From Muribaculaceae bacterium (lineage in GTDB: Bacteria; Bacteroidota; Bacteroidia; Bacteroidales; Muribaculaceae), in assembly GCA_017629835.1 (NCBI GenBank), contig JAGBWK010000023.1:1-52091 (forward strand): a DNA stretch of 52,091 nucleotides, in the 5' to 3' direction. Under the pieces are notes generated by a model that was not told the DNA's origin, did no database searches, and saw nothing but the letters and a program-made list of their open reading frames with translations. The stretch's first letter is position 1, and each line of letters begins with the position of its first letter. Shown in pieces: positions 40,705 to 50,434 of this stretch. Both the position numbers and the translations under genes were made by a program.

Positions 40705-42732
40705 ATGGAAGCTACAATACCAGTACTTATTTTGGCTATGCCGCTGCTGATGTTCCTCTTCCTGGGACTATTCGGCAAATTCCTGTCGCCTCGCGTTTCA
40801 GGAATCATCGGAACTGCAGGTATGGGTGTAGTGCTCCTTATGTGCTACTACACTGCCTACGTTTATTTCTTCTCTGGCAGCCCCGAATTCATCAATGCTG
40901 AAGGCAATCGCTTGCAAGCTATCATCTGCAACGTCGACTGGCTTCAGTTCACCGACAATCTCATCATCCGACTTGGATTCCTCCTCGATCCTATCTCAGC
41001 CATGATGCTTGTGGTCATCTCCACAATCTCTTTCATGGTTCACCTCTATAGCAACGGCTATATGCGCGACCACCACGGCGTCTACGAACGTGGTTTCCAG
41101 CGTTTCTACGCTTTCCTCGCATTGTTTAGCTTCTCGATGCTTGGTCTCGTTGTTGCTACCAACATCTTCCAAATGTACATCTTCTGGGAGCTCGTGGGTG
41201 CTTCATCTTACCTCCTCATCGGTTTCTACTTCACAAAACCATCGGCTGTTGCCGCTTCAAAGAAAGCATTTATCGTTACCCGCTTCGCCGACCTCGGCTT
41301 CCTTATCGGTATCCTCGTGCTCTCGTACTACACTGGCACATTCAACTTCACCGATATGACTTCAGTGCCCGTTGCTGGTATGAACGACGTTTACGCTGTC
41401 AGCGCTGAAACTGCTACAGGTGTATTCAACATCTTCCAGTCGAAAGCTGCTGCTGGATTCATGGGTTGCTCAGTGATGACTTGGGCTCTCGTGCTCATCT
41501 TCATGGGCGGTATGGGTAAATCAGCTATGATGCCCCTCCACATCTGGCTCCCCGACGCAATGGAAGGTCCAACCCCTGTGTCTGCGCTCATCCACGCTGC
41601 TACAATGGTTGTTGCTGGCGTTTACCTCGTAGCTCGTCTCTTCCCATTGTTCCTCGTTAATGCCGAATTTGGTGGCTATGCTCTCGACGTTGTGACTTGG
41701 GTTGGTGCTATCACTGCCGCTTATGCTGCAATGGTGGCTTGTACTCAGCTCGACATCAAACGCGTGCTCGCATTCTCTACTATCTCGCAAATTGCGTTCA
41801 TGATGGTGTCGCTCGGCGTTAGCCGCGAAGAGTTCCATAACCTCGGTTATATGGCTTCAATGTTCCACCTCTTCACTCACGCTATGTTCAAGGCTCTCTT
41901 GTTCCTCGGAGCAGGTGCGCTCATCCACGCTGTCGGCTCTAACGACTACACCGACATGCACGGCTTGCGCAAACACATGCCTATCACTCATATCACATTC
42001 CTTATCGGCTGTCTCTCTATCGCCGGTATCATCCCATTCTCAGGCTTCTTCTCTAAGGACGAAATCCTCTCTTCTTGCTTCGGTAACTCTATCTTCGCCT
42101 ACGTTTGGATGTCGGCTGTAGCTGCGCTCACTGCATTCTACATGTTCCGCCTCTACTTCCTCATCTTCTGGTGGAAGGAACACAAAGTGCACGAAGGTCA
42201 CCACGCCCCCAAAGATCAGCCTTGGACTATGACCCTTCCCCTCATCATCCTTGCTGTTGTTGCTACCCTCTGCGGTCTTATCCCATTCGGCAACTATGTG
42301 ACTTGGGATGGTCACCCCTACGACTTTATGGCTCACTTCAACTGGACTATCGCTGGCATCAGCCTTGCAGTTGCAGTCATCGCTATCCTCGTAGCTGCTC
42401 GCATGTACAAAACGGAAAATCCTCTCCCAGCAAAAATGCGTCAGGCTATGCCTCGCCTTTGGGACTGGTGCCGCAACCGTTTCTATTTCGACGAACTCTA
42501 CATGTTCATCACTCATAAAATCATCTTCGATAAGATCTGTCGCCCAATCGCTTGGTTCGACCGTCACATCATCGATGGTACTATGGACGGACTTGCTACT
42601 ATCACTAACAAAGCCTCTTACGCAATCCGCGGCCTTCAGTCGGGCAACACTCAAAACTACGTTTGGGTTTACCTCATTGGCGCGCTCGCTCTCGGTGGCG
42701 TAACAGTAGCTGTCATCTTCTTATTCTGCTAA
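40705..42732 (+). CDS. nuoL: NADH-quinone oxidoreductase subunit L
   Basis: 675 residues, an antiporter-like subunit with about 16 membrane helices and the long lateral helix near the C-terminus. Conserved motifs: FWELVGASSYLLIGFY (TM5 Glu), GMGKSAMMPLHIWLPDAMEGPTPVSALIHAATMVVAGVYLVARLFPL, and KRVLAFSTISQIAFMMVSLGV. It is one of the three distal proton pumps. The length agrees with the family (about 610-680). Confidence 0.96.
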   Translation: MEATIPVLILAMPLLMFLFLGLFGKFLSPRVSGIIGTAGMGVVLLMCYYTAYVYFFSGSPEFINAEGNRLQAIICNVDWLQFTDNLIIRLGFLLDPISAMMLVVISTISFMVHLYSNGYMRDHHGVYERGFQRFYAFLALFSFSMLGLVVATNIFQMYIFWELVGASSYLLIGFYFTKPSAVAASKKAFIVTRFADLGFLIGILVLSYYTGTFNFTDMTSVPVAGMNDVYAVSAETATGVFNIFQSKAAAGFMGCSVMTWALVLIFMGGMGKSAMMPLHIWLPDAMEGPTPVSALIHAATMVVAGVYLVARLFPLFLVNAEFGGYALDVVTWVGAITAAYAAMVACTQLDIKRVLAFSTISQIAFMMVSLGVSREEFHNLGYMASMFHLFTHAMFKALLFLGAGALIHAVGSNDYTDMHGLRKHMPITHITFLIGCLSIAGIIPFSGFFSKDEILSSCFGNSIFAYVWMSAVAALTAFYMFRLYFLIFWWKEHKVHEGHHAPKDQPWTMTLPLIILAVVATLCGLIPFGNYVTWDGHPYDFMAHFNWTIAGISLAVAVIAILVAARMYKTENPLPAKMRQAMPRLWDWCRNRFYFDELYMFITHKIIFDKICRPIAWFDRHIIDGTMDGLATITNKASYAIRGLQSGNTQNYVWVYLIGALALGGVTVAVIFLFC

Positions 42733-42762
42733 TATAGTGCTAACGACAAAATATAATAACGC

Positions 42763-44262
42763 ATGTTGTTCTCTAATATACTGATTTATTTCGTTGTCAT
42801 CCCACTGCTAATGCTTGGCGGGTTGGCACTATGCCGCAACATCAAGCAGATTCGCGCTGTCGCTGTAGTTGGTTCTACTATCCTTACCGGACTCAGCGTT
42901 TATCTGCTCGTCGACTATCTCGGTTTGCGTGCTGCTGGTGAATCTGCTCCTATGCTCTATTGCGACTCTTGGACTTGGTTCCGCGACCTTAACATCAACC
43001 TCTCTGTTGGTGTCGACGGCGTTTCGATTGCCATGCTCCTCCTCTCGTCAATTATCCTCTTCACCGGCTCGTTTGCTTCTTGGAAAATCGAACAACCCAA
43101 AGCGTTCTTCCTTTGGTTAGTTCTCCTTTCTACTGGTGTGTTCGGATTCTTCATCTCCGTCGACCTCTTCACAATGTTTATGTTCTACGAAGTTGCGCTC
43201 ATCCCTATGTACCTCCTCATCGGTGTTTGGGGCTCAGGCAACAAGAACTACTCGGCAATGAAGCTTACCCTTATGCTTATGGGTGGCTCTGCATTCCTCA
43301 TGATTGGTCTTATCGGTATCTACTACCAGTCGAATGCTCCCGAACACACTTGGGACCTTCTCAAAATAGCTGAATACGGCGTCAACGCCGACTGGCAAAA
43401 CTTCCTCTTCGTAGTGACATTCGTTGGTTTCGGCGTGCTTGGTGCTATGTTCCCATTCCACACTTGGAGCCCCGACGGTCACGCTTCTGCGCCTACTGCA
43501 GTGTCAATGCTCCACGCAGGCGTACTTATGAAGCTTGGTGGTTACGGATGCTTCCGCGTGTCGATGTACCTCATGCCCGAGGCTGCTAACGAACTCGCTT
43601 GGATTTTTCTCATCCTCACCGGTATCTCAGTTGTCTACGGTGCATTCAGCGCTTGCGTTCAAACCGACCTCAAATACATCAACGCTTACTCATCAGTTTC
43701 TCACTGCGGTCTCGTGCTCTTCGCTATCCTCATGCTCAACACCACCGCAATGACTGGTGCCGTAATGCAGATGCTCTCTCACGGTTTGATGACAGCTCTC
43801 TTCTTCGCACTCATCGGTATGATTTATGGCCGTACCCACACTCGCGACATCCGCGAAATGGGTGGTCTCATGCGCATTATGCCCTACCTCTCAGTTTGCT
43901 ACGTTATCGCCGGTATGGCGTCGCTCGGTCTCCCCGGTCTCTCAGGCTTCGTTGCTGAAATGACTATATTCGTAGGTTCATTCCAGGAAGCCGACACATT
44001 CCACCGCGTGTTCACTATCGTAGCTTGCTGCTCAATCGTAATTACTGCAGTCTACATTCTCCGCGTTGTTGGCAAGCTCCTCTTCGGCCCTGTACAGGAC
44101 GAACACCACCGCCAGCTCACCGACGCTACTTGGTGGGAACGCCTCTCTACAGCAACCCTCATCGTATGCGTAGCTGCTATCGGTTGCTTCCCCAACTTCT
44201 TCGCAAATCTGATCAAATTCACATTCGATGGCGCTATCTTCCGCGCTATCGGACTCAACTAA
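42763..44262 (+). CDS. nuoM: NADH-quinone oxidoreductase subunit M
   Basis: 499 residues, about 14 membrane helices. Motifs: FYEVALIPMYLLIGVWG (TM5 Glu), FPFHTWSPDGHASAPTAVSMLHAGVLMKLGGYG, and TDLKYINAYSSVSHCGLVLFA. Second antiporter-like proton pump of the membrane arm. The gap to nuoN is 15 nt. Confidence 0.96.
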   Translation: MLFSNILIYFVVIPLLMLGGLALCRNIKQIRAVAVVGSTILTGLSVYLLVDYLGLRAAGESAPMLYCDSWTWFRDLNINLSVGVDGVSIAMLLLSSIILFTGSFASWKIEQPKAFFLWLVLLSTGVFGFFISVDLFTMFMFYEVALIPMYLLIGVWGSGNKNYSAMKLTLMLMGGSAFLMIGLIGIYYQSNAPEHTWDLLKIAEYGVNADWQNFLFVVTFVGFGVLGAMFPFHTWSPDGHASAPTAVSMLHAGVLMKLGGYGCFRVSMYLMPEAANELAWIFLILTGISVVYGAFSACVQTDLKYINAYSSVSHCGLVLFAILMLNTTAMTGAVMQMLSHGLMTALFFALIGMIYGRTHTRDIREMGGLMRIMPYLSVCYVIAGMASLGLPGLSGFVAEMTIFVGSFQEADTFHRVFTIVACCSIVITAVYILRVVGKLLFGPVQDEHHRQLTDATWWERLSTATLIVCVAAIGCFPNFFANLIKFTFDGAIFRAIGLN

Positions 44263-44277
44263 TAAGAAATAACGACT

Positions 44278-45753
44278 ATGGATTATTCTCAGTTTTTAGC
44301 AATGAAGCAGGAAATAGGATTACTGGTCGTATTTCTTGTAGTATTCCTCTACGACGTATTCATGCCCCGCAAGGGTGTAGCTGCCGACGGCCGTGCGTAT
44401 GTTAAAGGCACATCGCTCGTTGCAGTTATCTCCTTCGCTATCTTCACCGCTGCTTGCTTCCTTTGCCCATGCATCTACGAGCCTGCAAGCGCATTCGGCG
44501 ATATGTACGTCACTACAGCTGTTGCTGCTACAATCAAAAACATTCTCAACGTTGGTGTACTCATCGTGCTCATCCAAGCAATGCGTTGGGCTGATAGCGA
44601 CATTCAGGTAGTTCGCCGAGGCGAATTCTATCAACTCTTGCTCATCACCCTCTTCGGTATGTACTTGATGATGTCGGGTCGTCATTTCCTCCTCTTCATC
44701 ATCGGTCTTGAGTCAGCTTCGCTCCCCCTCGCTGCAATGGTTGCGCTCGACAAACACCGCCACGAAAGCACCGAAGCCGCTATCAAATACATCCTCACAG
44801 CTTGCTTCTCTTCAGCAATCTTCATGATGGGTCTATCGTTCGTCTACGGTCTCACTGGCTCACTCTACTTCGTCGACATCGCTTCAGCGCTCTCTACTCA
44901 AGCATCAACCGGTCTGCTCACTATCGCAATCGGCTTCGTTATGGCTGGTATCGGATTCAAACTCTCACTCGTGCCCTTCCACCTATGGACTGGCGACGTT
45001 TATCAAGGTGCTCCCACATCCGTTACTTCTTACCTCTCAGTCATCTCTAAAGGCGCTACAGCATTCGCATTCGTTGTAGTGATGGTGCAAGTGTTCGGTC
45101 AATTCTACACCGCAGCATGGGAATGGATGCTCTACGCACTCATCATCCTCACAATCACCGTAGGTAACCTCTTCGCTATCCGCCAGCGCAACATGAAGCG
45201 CTTCCTTGCATTCTCTTCAGTTTCGCAAGCAGGTTACATTATGCTCGGCGTTATCGGCGTTAACGAAATGGCGCTCGCTGCACTCATATTCTACGTACTC
45301 GTCTATATCTTCTCCAACCTTGCCGCTTTCGGTGTAATCCAAGCTATCGAAAACAAAACAGGCCTCGTCGATATGGACAGCTACCGTGGTCTCTGTCGCA
45401 CCAACCCACGCTTGTCATTCTGCATGATGCTTGCAATGTTCTCACTCGCAGGTATTCCTCCATTTGCAGGATTCTTTAGCAAATTCTTTATCTTCACAGG
45501 TGCACTCAACCAAGGCTCAGTTGCAATGTACGTACTCGTACTCATCGCCCTGATTAACACTATCATCTCGCTCTACTACTACCTCCTCGTAGTGAAAGCA
45601 ATGTACATCAGCCCCGACGAGTGCAAAGTGCCTGCATTCAAATCAGCTACAAGCGAACGCATCGGCTTAGTCATCACCGTAGCAGGCGTAATCTTCCTCG
45701 GTCTCGTCAGCTGCATCTACGACTCAATACTCGCCCTCTGCGGCGTCGCTTAA
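44278..45753 (+). CDS. nuoN: NADH-quinone oxidoreductase subunit N
   Basis: 491 residues, about 14 membrane helices. Motifs: GLESASLPLAAMVAL (TM5 Glu), FKLSLVPFHLWTGDVYQGAPTSVTSYLSVISKGATAFAFV, and RNMKRFLAFSSVSQAGYIMLG. Third antiporter-like subunit and the last gene of the nuo-atp cluster. A hairpin follows about 50 nt after the stop. Confidence 0.96.
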   Translation: MDYSQFLAMKQEIGLLVVFLVVFLYDVFMPRKGVAADGRAYVKGTSLVAVISFAIFTAACFLCPCIYEPASAFGDMYVTTAVAATIKNILNVGVLIVLIQAMRWADSDIQVVRRGEFYQLLLITLFGMYLMMSGRHFLLFIIGLESASLPLAAMVALDKHRHESTEAAIKYILTACFSSAIFMMGLSFVYGLTGSLYFVDIASALSTQASTGLLTIAIGFVMAGIGFKLSLVPFHLWTGDVYQGAPTSVTSYLSVISKGATAFAFVVVMVQVFGQFYTAAWEWMLYALIILTITVGNLFAIRQRNMKRFLAFSSVSQAGYIMLGVIGVNEMALAALIFYVLVYIFSNLAAFGVIQAIENKTGLVDMDSYRGLCRTNPRLSFCMMLAMFSLAGIPPFAGFFSKFFIFTGALNQGSVAMYVLVLIALINTIISLYYYLLVVKAMYISPDECKVPAFKSATSERIGLVITVAGVIFLGLVSCIYDSILALCGVA

Positions 45754-45801
45754 TCCACCACGACCATAGCGCTTCTGCCTCAGCAGAAGCCCCCGAAATA
45801 C

Positions 45802-45836
45802 TAACCCCGAGCTCCCGCCCGGGGTTAATTATTTCT
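45802..45836 (+). terminator. Probable terminator of the nuo-atp operon
   Basis: AACCCCG (45803-45809) pairs with CGGGGTT (45820-45826); T45802 and A45827 extend the stem to 8 bp. The loop is 10 nt and AATTATTTCT follows. The T-rich tail is imperfect, so the call is moderate. Confidence 0.6.
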
Positions 45837-45887
45837 CCCCCTAAGACTCAGCTTCCGCTTCGGCTCTCGCTTCCGTTGACGCTCAAG

Positions 45888-45967
45888 CAGTCGCTCGCGC
45901 TCCCGCTACGCTCTGGCTGTCGCTCTCGCTCCCGCTACGCTCTGGCAGTCGCTCTCGCTCCCTGCGC
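45888..45967. repeat. 29-nt GC-rich tandem repeat, about 2.7 copies
   Basis: Units at 45888-45916 and 45917-45945 agree at all but a few positions, and a third is partial (45946-45967). Each contains CGCTCCCGCTACGCTCTGG. It lies in the intergenic space after nuoN. The units are directly adjacent, without spacers, so this is not a CRISPR. Function unknown. Confidence 0.7.
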
Positions 45968-45972
45968 AGCAG

Positions 45973-46001
45973 TAGGCTTCTTAGGCATCCTAAGTCGCCT
46001 A
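45973..46001. repeat. Stem-loop containing dispersed motif CTAAGYNNCCTATG, copy C
   Basis: CTTAGG (45980-45985) pairs with CCTAAG (45989-45994) around loop CAT. After a 2-nt internal loop, TAGGC (45973-45977) pairs with GCCTA (45997-46001). The segment CTAAGTCGCCTATG (45990-46003) matches intergenic copies at 14325 and 24188. Confidence 0.5.
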
Positions 46002-46087
46002 TGCTACCATTAAGCATCATATTGTTCACGCTCACCCTGTGAAAAAGAGTTAAATAAGGTTAAATAATCGGGGGGGTAGAACGTAGG

Positions 46088-46120
46088 TTTGAAAATTTGT
46101 GAAAATATTCATTAAATTTG
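46088..46120 (+). promoter_or_regulatory. Promoter of the large secreted-protein gene
   Basis: TTTG at 46088-46091 and TAAATTTG at 46113-46120, 21 nt apart. The expected start near 46126 gives a leader of about 155 nt that is strikingly poor in G (about 46142-46250). Confidence 0.65.
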
Positions 46121-46285
46121 TATCCTTTTCTGCTTTTTTTTACGCACAGAATTAACTGCACAAATCGCAAATCAACGTATTCACAACCACAACCTATAGA
46201 AACAAATACATCCAATTAGTTACACAAACAAACTAATACACAACAATACACAAAGGTTTCCAACGGTTTAATCAAATTTATGATT

Positions 46286-49200
46286 ATGAAACACAAACTT
46301 ACCCTTTTATTGGCAGGGTTACTTATCCTCCCATTGTCTGCCTTCGCAGGCGTAACCAATGATTTCGCACAGCTCCGTCAGATGATTCAGGAGCGTATGG
46401 CAAGTGGCAAAGTCACTACAAAAGATGGAGTCACCGACAACAACCAAAAGTCACCTTTTGGCTTTATCGACTCCTTCGAACCAGCCGATGATCAGTCAAC
46501 TGGCAATGGCCCAAACCGACTCGTAATTTATCTTGACTCAAGATTGGATAACCCTCTTGATATGAGTTTTGCTGAGCCTGGCGATGGTCGTATTGAAGAT
46601 GAAGAGGGTCGTATCCCTTTTCATTATATTCCTACTATAGCACCTTACCGTCTTTTTGCAAAGAACCTATTTAAGATTGATGAACCACAGCTTGGTGGTC
46701 CTGTAGGTATACTTTGGGCTGGTGGCTCAGAGGATGGCTACGCAGGTGTTCGTTATCTTGATATGAATCTATCGCGTATGTATAATACGTCTTCCAGTAA
46801 TACAAAACCGAATTATGTGACACCTGGGTATCTTGAGATAAATGCTTTTGGATTGAATGGTGAAACAAAGGTTCGTGTATTCACTGAACGTGTCCATAAT
46901 GCATCTGCGTGTCATCTTGATACTATTGTTACCATTCCAGCAATGCATCGCGATTCGATATTCAATAACGTGTATGTTCCTTTGCGTCCTTGGCCAGGTG
47001 TTGTCGATGCTGTGGTTAATATAGTGTCAACTGACCCAGCCAACCCAGTTATCTTCAATAAGATATCTTTCTTCTCTATGTTGCGTCTTCCCTTGGAGAT
47101 GAAATTCAAAGAGGGTACAGAAATCACAAGTGAGCTAAGCGAAGATGGAAAGAGCTTTGTTTTCCATATTCCTGACAACTGTATGGAGGCCAGCTATAAT
47201 TTAGAAGAAAATCCAACTGTATTATATGAAAAATTGCCAGAAGCACCTACACCTAATAGGGTGATGGTTCAAGGTTATAAGGCAACCGGCATCGGCCCGC
47301 TTGATGCTCAAGTGCCAGTGTATTTGGCTAACTTTGACGGCTTCACAGAGGGTACTCGCGAAGATCCTGAGTATGTTGAGTACAGCAATCTTTTTATCCC
47401 AATATCATTCCTCTCTAACCATAATATTATGAGTTGGAATATGTGGAAGGCTAAAGGTGAATTAGGTCTGACGGTCGATTTTAGTGGCCTTATGCCAATG
47501 CTGAAGGCTTTTATGGGAATGGAAATGACCGATGCTGAAGCTATGTTGATGTCGGGTCTCCATATCGGACGCTTTATGCCTCTCGACTTCTCTGATTCAG
47601 AAGGTGAGTGTACAATGAATTTCGATGTCAGATTGCCTAATGCCCGAACTGGAATTATTGTTGCTCAGGTGGATAGAGATGCCGAGCAATCTGTTCTTGA
47701 GGATTTGGGAGATATTGTCACTTTAAAAGTATTTGCATCAGATCAGATTGATTTGCAAAAAGTGGCTCAAGGTTTAATACCACAACGTACGCCTGAGATG
47801 ACTGATGAGGAATATGCTCAACTTGTTGCTCGAGCGCAACGTGATATAGAAATGATTGCTAATAATACTGAAATATTTGATTATCAGCAAGATGCTGTTG
47901 ATGGCCAGCACCATTTTGCAGCTCATTTCCCAAAATATAATTCAGCCAGTGGTCACGAACAATGCATCTTCTTAATGGCTCCAGTTGCTATCCCTGTTGA
48001 AGCAATGAAGAGCAGTTACGACCCTTCTGTTGAACAAACTGATGAAGAGCGCGAATCTATCAGTTTCGGTGATATGGTTATAGAAAATACGCTCCCTGCC
48101 CATAAAATTGCTTGGTTTGATAATATCGAAATTGATGCTCCCCGCGACTTCTTGAGCGATCTCAACTTCGACCCAGTACCAATGCATAATTTCCAAATGA
48201 TGCAAGTTGAATTGGGTGGCGTCTATGAAGTTAAAGATGGCAAAATTGAAGTGCCACTTGGCGAATACGAAAAGTTGGTTCACGATGCTAACAACCTGTT
48301 TGCTTTCACTCTTCTCCCTGCTATTGAAGACCGATTCGGACGTGAGCGTTATGGCGCTGCTACTATTAATGATCTTGTTTCATTAAATTTTGCGTCAAGT
48401 GGAGCATTTGCTTTGGACCTTATGTACCAATGTCTTCCTTACGAAGTTGATAATAGTTTCGCATACGAAAATTTTGGGGTTGAGATACCAGATAATGTAA
48501 TTTTCCCATATTTTCCAACTAACATTGTGCTTGGCTTGCCTAAGCTTTCGGTTGAAAATGGACAACTTGCTACACCTGAAGCGGGAGATACTCCTATCGC
48601 AGCTCCTGCAAAAGCTGCTGACAGCGTTATCAAAGCTCCTACATTGGGCGATAGCGACTTGGGTGGTGGTATCATCTTTGGCGACGACCCAACAAGCACT
48701 GAGGTTAACCTTATCGCTGAAGTTCCTGCTAACTTGTTTAGCCAATATTACGGCGATACATGGGAAGTGCCCGAAGTATATGCTGGCGACTGGGCTCGCA
48801 TCAAGGCTGAACCTACTGTAAATACATACATCCGCCGATTCTACGAGTATAAACCGGCTTCTGAAGAACCTGAGTATGACGTACAACCCGATGTCGCTGA
48901 TGTCGACTACCGATTCTTCGTAATTCCTGTCGACGGTCAGTATGAAATTACCGATGCTGGCAGTACAGAAGTAGCTCGCTATCCTATGTATGCCGGTCGT
49001 GCACTTTCCGATTGCCCATGGATAGCTGCTCCTGCTGAAACCAACTATGTGCTCGTTCAGGCTACAAGCCGCAATCCTCTCTATGGTACAAGCCTCGGCT
49101 TCACTCCAATCAAGGTGACTGTTCCAAATGCCAACATATTCCGCACTCCGGAATTCAAGCGCATCGAAGGCCCATACAATGTAGAGCTTGGCGAAGATGG

Positions 49201-50302
49201 CCAACTCGTTGAGGTTGCCGATGAAGAAAACTTCATCTCTGTTTCAATCGAAGATGTTGTTGAAGGCGACAACAATCTCGACCACGGCGTGAAAGTCAAC
49301 TACTCTCATCAGGAAATCGACGGATTTGGCACTCAGCCTGTCTATACAATCCAATACGACCAAGCTTACGCTCACCAGTCGATGCACTTAGTAGTTTCGC
49401 CCAACGATGCAACTATTAGCCGTCCTGCAGTAAGCAACAGCACTTGGATTAAGATGCCCGACTACTACTTGACTAATATGGTAGCTCCTGACGGCGACGA
49501 ACGCTTCGCATTAGAAAATGATGCCTATGCTGATATCAGCCAGGATGTTTGCTCTATTAGCTCAGATGCAGAGCTTGCAGAGGTGCACTTGCCACTCTAC
49601 TCAACCCAAGGTATTGGTATGATTACTGCTGTCAGCGCGCCAGTTTATGGTACTCTCGACAATCCTACTACTGAGGCTGAAGTAGCAAGCGCTAATATAC
49701 CAATGTTCCAGTATGTCAACCCCAACGCTAACGTAATCAAGGGCGTAGCTCACGAACTCGACGGCGCTGACCGCGACGCTAACAATGGCGCTGCATTCTC
49801 TGTAACATCTGAACGTCCTATCTACAAGCACCAATACAGCCACTTGCTCTCTGAAGGCTTTGGCGCTCCCGAAGGTGCTGCAAAAGCTCCAGCTCGCGCT
49901 TCAACTGAAGCTCCCGAACCTGTAGAGCTCACAATCCAGTCAACTGTAGTTAACCGCGACAATGAAAACTCAGCAATCAACTCTGAGCAGTCTCACGATA
50001 GCGCAACTGCAGCTCACCCCGAATTGGACAACGCTATCAAGTTCTATCTCCCTGTTGGCCACAACACAGTGACTACTTCACTCGGTGCTGAAGGCTACAA
50101 ACCTGCTGCTTTGACCACTTACCACCTCGTTAAGGAAGACGGCGTAACTGGCGTTGAAAGCGTAGCAACCGACGCTCCAATGTTCCCTGCCGACGTTTAC
50201 AACATGCAAGGTATTTCAGTGCTTCGTCAAGCATCAGCTGAGCAATTGCGCTCACTCGCTCCCGGACTCTACATCGTAAACGGTGTCAAAGTTCGCCTAT
50301 AA
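46286..50302 (+). CDS. Large secreted protein with sorting-like C-terminal tail
   Basis: 1338 residues from the ATG at 46286 (MKHKLTLLLAGLLILPLSAFA signal peptide); an ATG two codons earlier is equally possible. I recognise no enzymatic domain. The N-terminal part, to about residue 760, has DNPLDMSFAEPGDG, many Met, Asp and Phe residues and an apparently beta-rich fold. A short Ala/Pro linker (TPIAAPAKAADSVIKAPTLG, near 770-790) leads to a second part of mixed beta character, with more Pro/Ala near 1200 (EGAAKAPARASTEAPEPVEL). It ends VYNMQGISVLRQ and then LAPGLYIVNGVKVRL, the same tail type as the proteins at 1 and 2597. Roughly 46500-48500 is AT-richer and uses GAT/TTT-type codons, unlike the rest, which suggests a mosaic origin. 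Surface or extracellular location is inferred. Confidence 0.75.
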   Translation: MKHKLTLLLAGLLILPLSAFAGVTNDFAQLRQMIQERMASGKVTTKDGVTDNNQKSPFGFIDSFEPADDQSTGNGPNRLVIYLDSRLDNPLDMSFAEPGDGRIEDEEGRIPFHYIPTIAPYRLFAKNLFKIDEPQLGGPVGILWAGGSEDGYAGVRYLDMNLSRMYNTSSSNTKPNYVTPGYLEINAFGLNGETKVRVFTERVHNASACHLDTIVTIPAMHRDSIFNNVYVPLRPWPGVVDAVVNIVSTDPANPVIFNKISFFSMLRLPLEMKFKEGTEITSELSEDGKSFVFHIPDNCMEASYNLEENPTVLYEKLPEAPTPNRVMVQGYKATGIGPLDAQVPVYLANFDGFTEGTREDPEYVEYSNLFIPISFLSNHNIMSWNMWKAKGELGLTVDFSGLMPMLKAFMGMEMTDAEAMLMSGLHIGRFMPLDFSDSEGECTMNFDVRLPNARTGIIVAQVDRDAEQSVLEDLGDIVTLKVFASDQIDLQKVAQGLIPQRTPEMTDEEYAQLVARAQRDIEMIANNTEIFDYQQDAVDGQHHFAAHFPKYNSASGHEQCIFLMAPVAIPVEAMKSSYDPSVEQTDEERESISFGDMVIENTLPAHKIAWFDNIEIDAPRDFLSDLNFDPVPMHNFQMMQVELGGVYEVKDGKIEVPLGEYEKLVHDANNLFAFTLLPAIEDRFGRERYGAATINDLVSLNFASSGAFALDLMYQCLPYEVDNSFAYENFGVEIPDNVIFPYFPTNIVLGLPKLSVENGQLATPEAGDTPIAAPAKAADSVIKAPTLGDSDLGGGIIFGDDPTSTEVNLIAEVPANLFSQYYGDTWEVPEVYAGDWARIKAEPTVNTYIRRFYEYKPASEEPEYDVQPDVADVDYRFFVIPVDGQYEITDAGSTEVARYPMYAGRALSDCPWIAAPAETNYVLVQATSRNPLYGTSLGFTPIKVTVPNANIFRTPEFKRIEGPYNVELGEDGQLVEVADEENFISVSIEDVVEGDNNLDHGVKVNYSHQEIDGFGTQPVYTIQYDQAYAHQSMHLVVSPNDATISRPAVSNSTWIKMPDYYLTNMVAPDGDERFALENDAYADISQDVCSISSDAELAEVHLPLYSTQGIGMITAVSAPVYGTLDNPTTEAEVASANIPMFQYVNPNANVIKGVAHELDGADRDANNGAAFSVTSERPIYKHQYSHLLSEGFGAPEGAAKAPARASTEAPEPVELTIQSTVVNRDNENSAINSEQSHDSATAAHPELDNAIKFYLPVGHNTVTTSLGAEGYKPAALTTYHLVKEDGVTGVESVATDAPMFPADVYNMQGISVLRQASAEQLRSLAPGLYIVNGVKVRL

Positions 50303-50345
50303 TCAGAGGCAATTACCGCGAAATAGTAACTCTCACTCATAATCA

Positions 50346-50377
50346 CAGCAAAGGCGCTCCACCGAGCGCCTTTGCTG
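50346..50377. terminator. Strong GC-rich hairpin after the large secreted-protein gene
   Basis: AGCAAAGGCGCTC (50347-50359) pairs perfectly with GAGCGCCTTTGCT (50364-50376), loop CACC, extended by C50346-G50377. It lies between the convergent large secreted-protein and rfbC genes. There is no T run, so it may act more as an mRNA 3'-end block than a classical terminator. Confidence 0.65.
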
Positions 50378-50434
50378 CTATATAACATTAAGCCTAATTC
50401 GAGCCGCAATAGGGCATCGGTAGCCGGGGGGGTC

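Noticed and set aside
48395..49204. A 269-residue minus-strand frame inside the large secreted-protein gene.
   Set aside because: It is wholly antisense to a 4-kb gene with signal peptide and C-terminal tail. No motif or start signal supports it.
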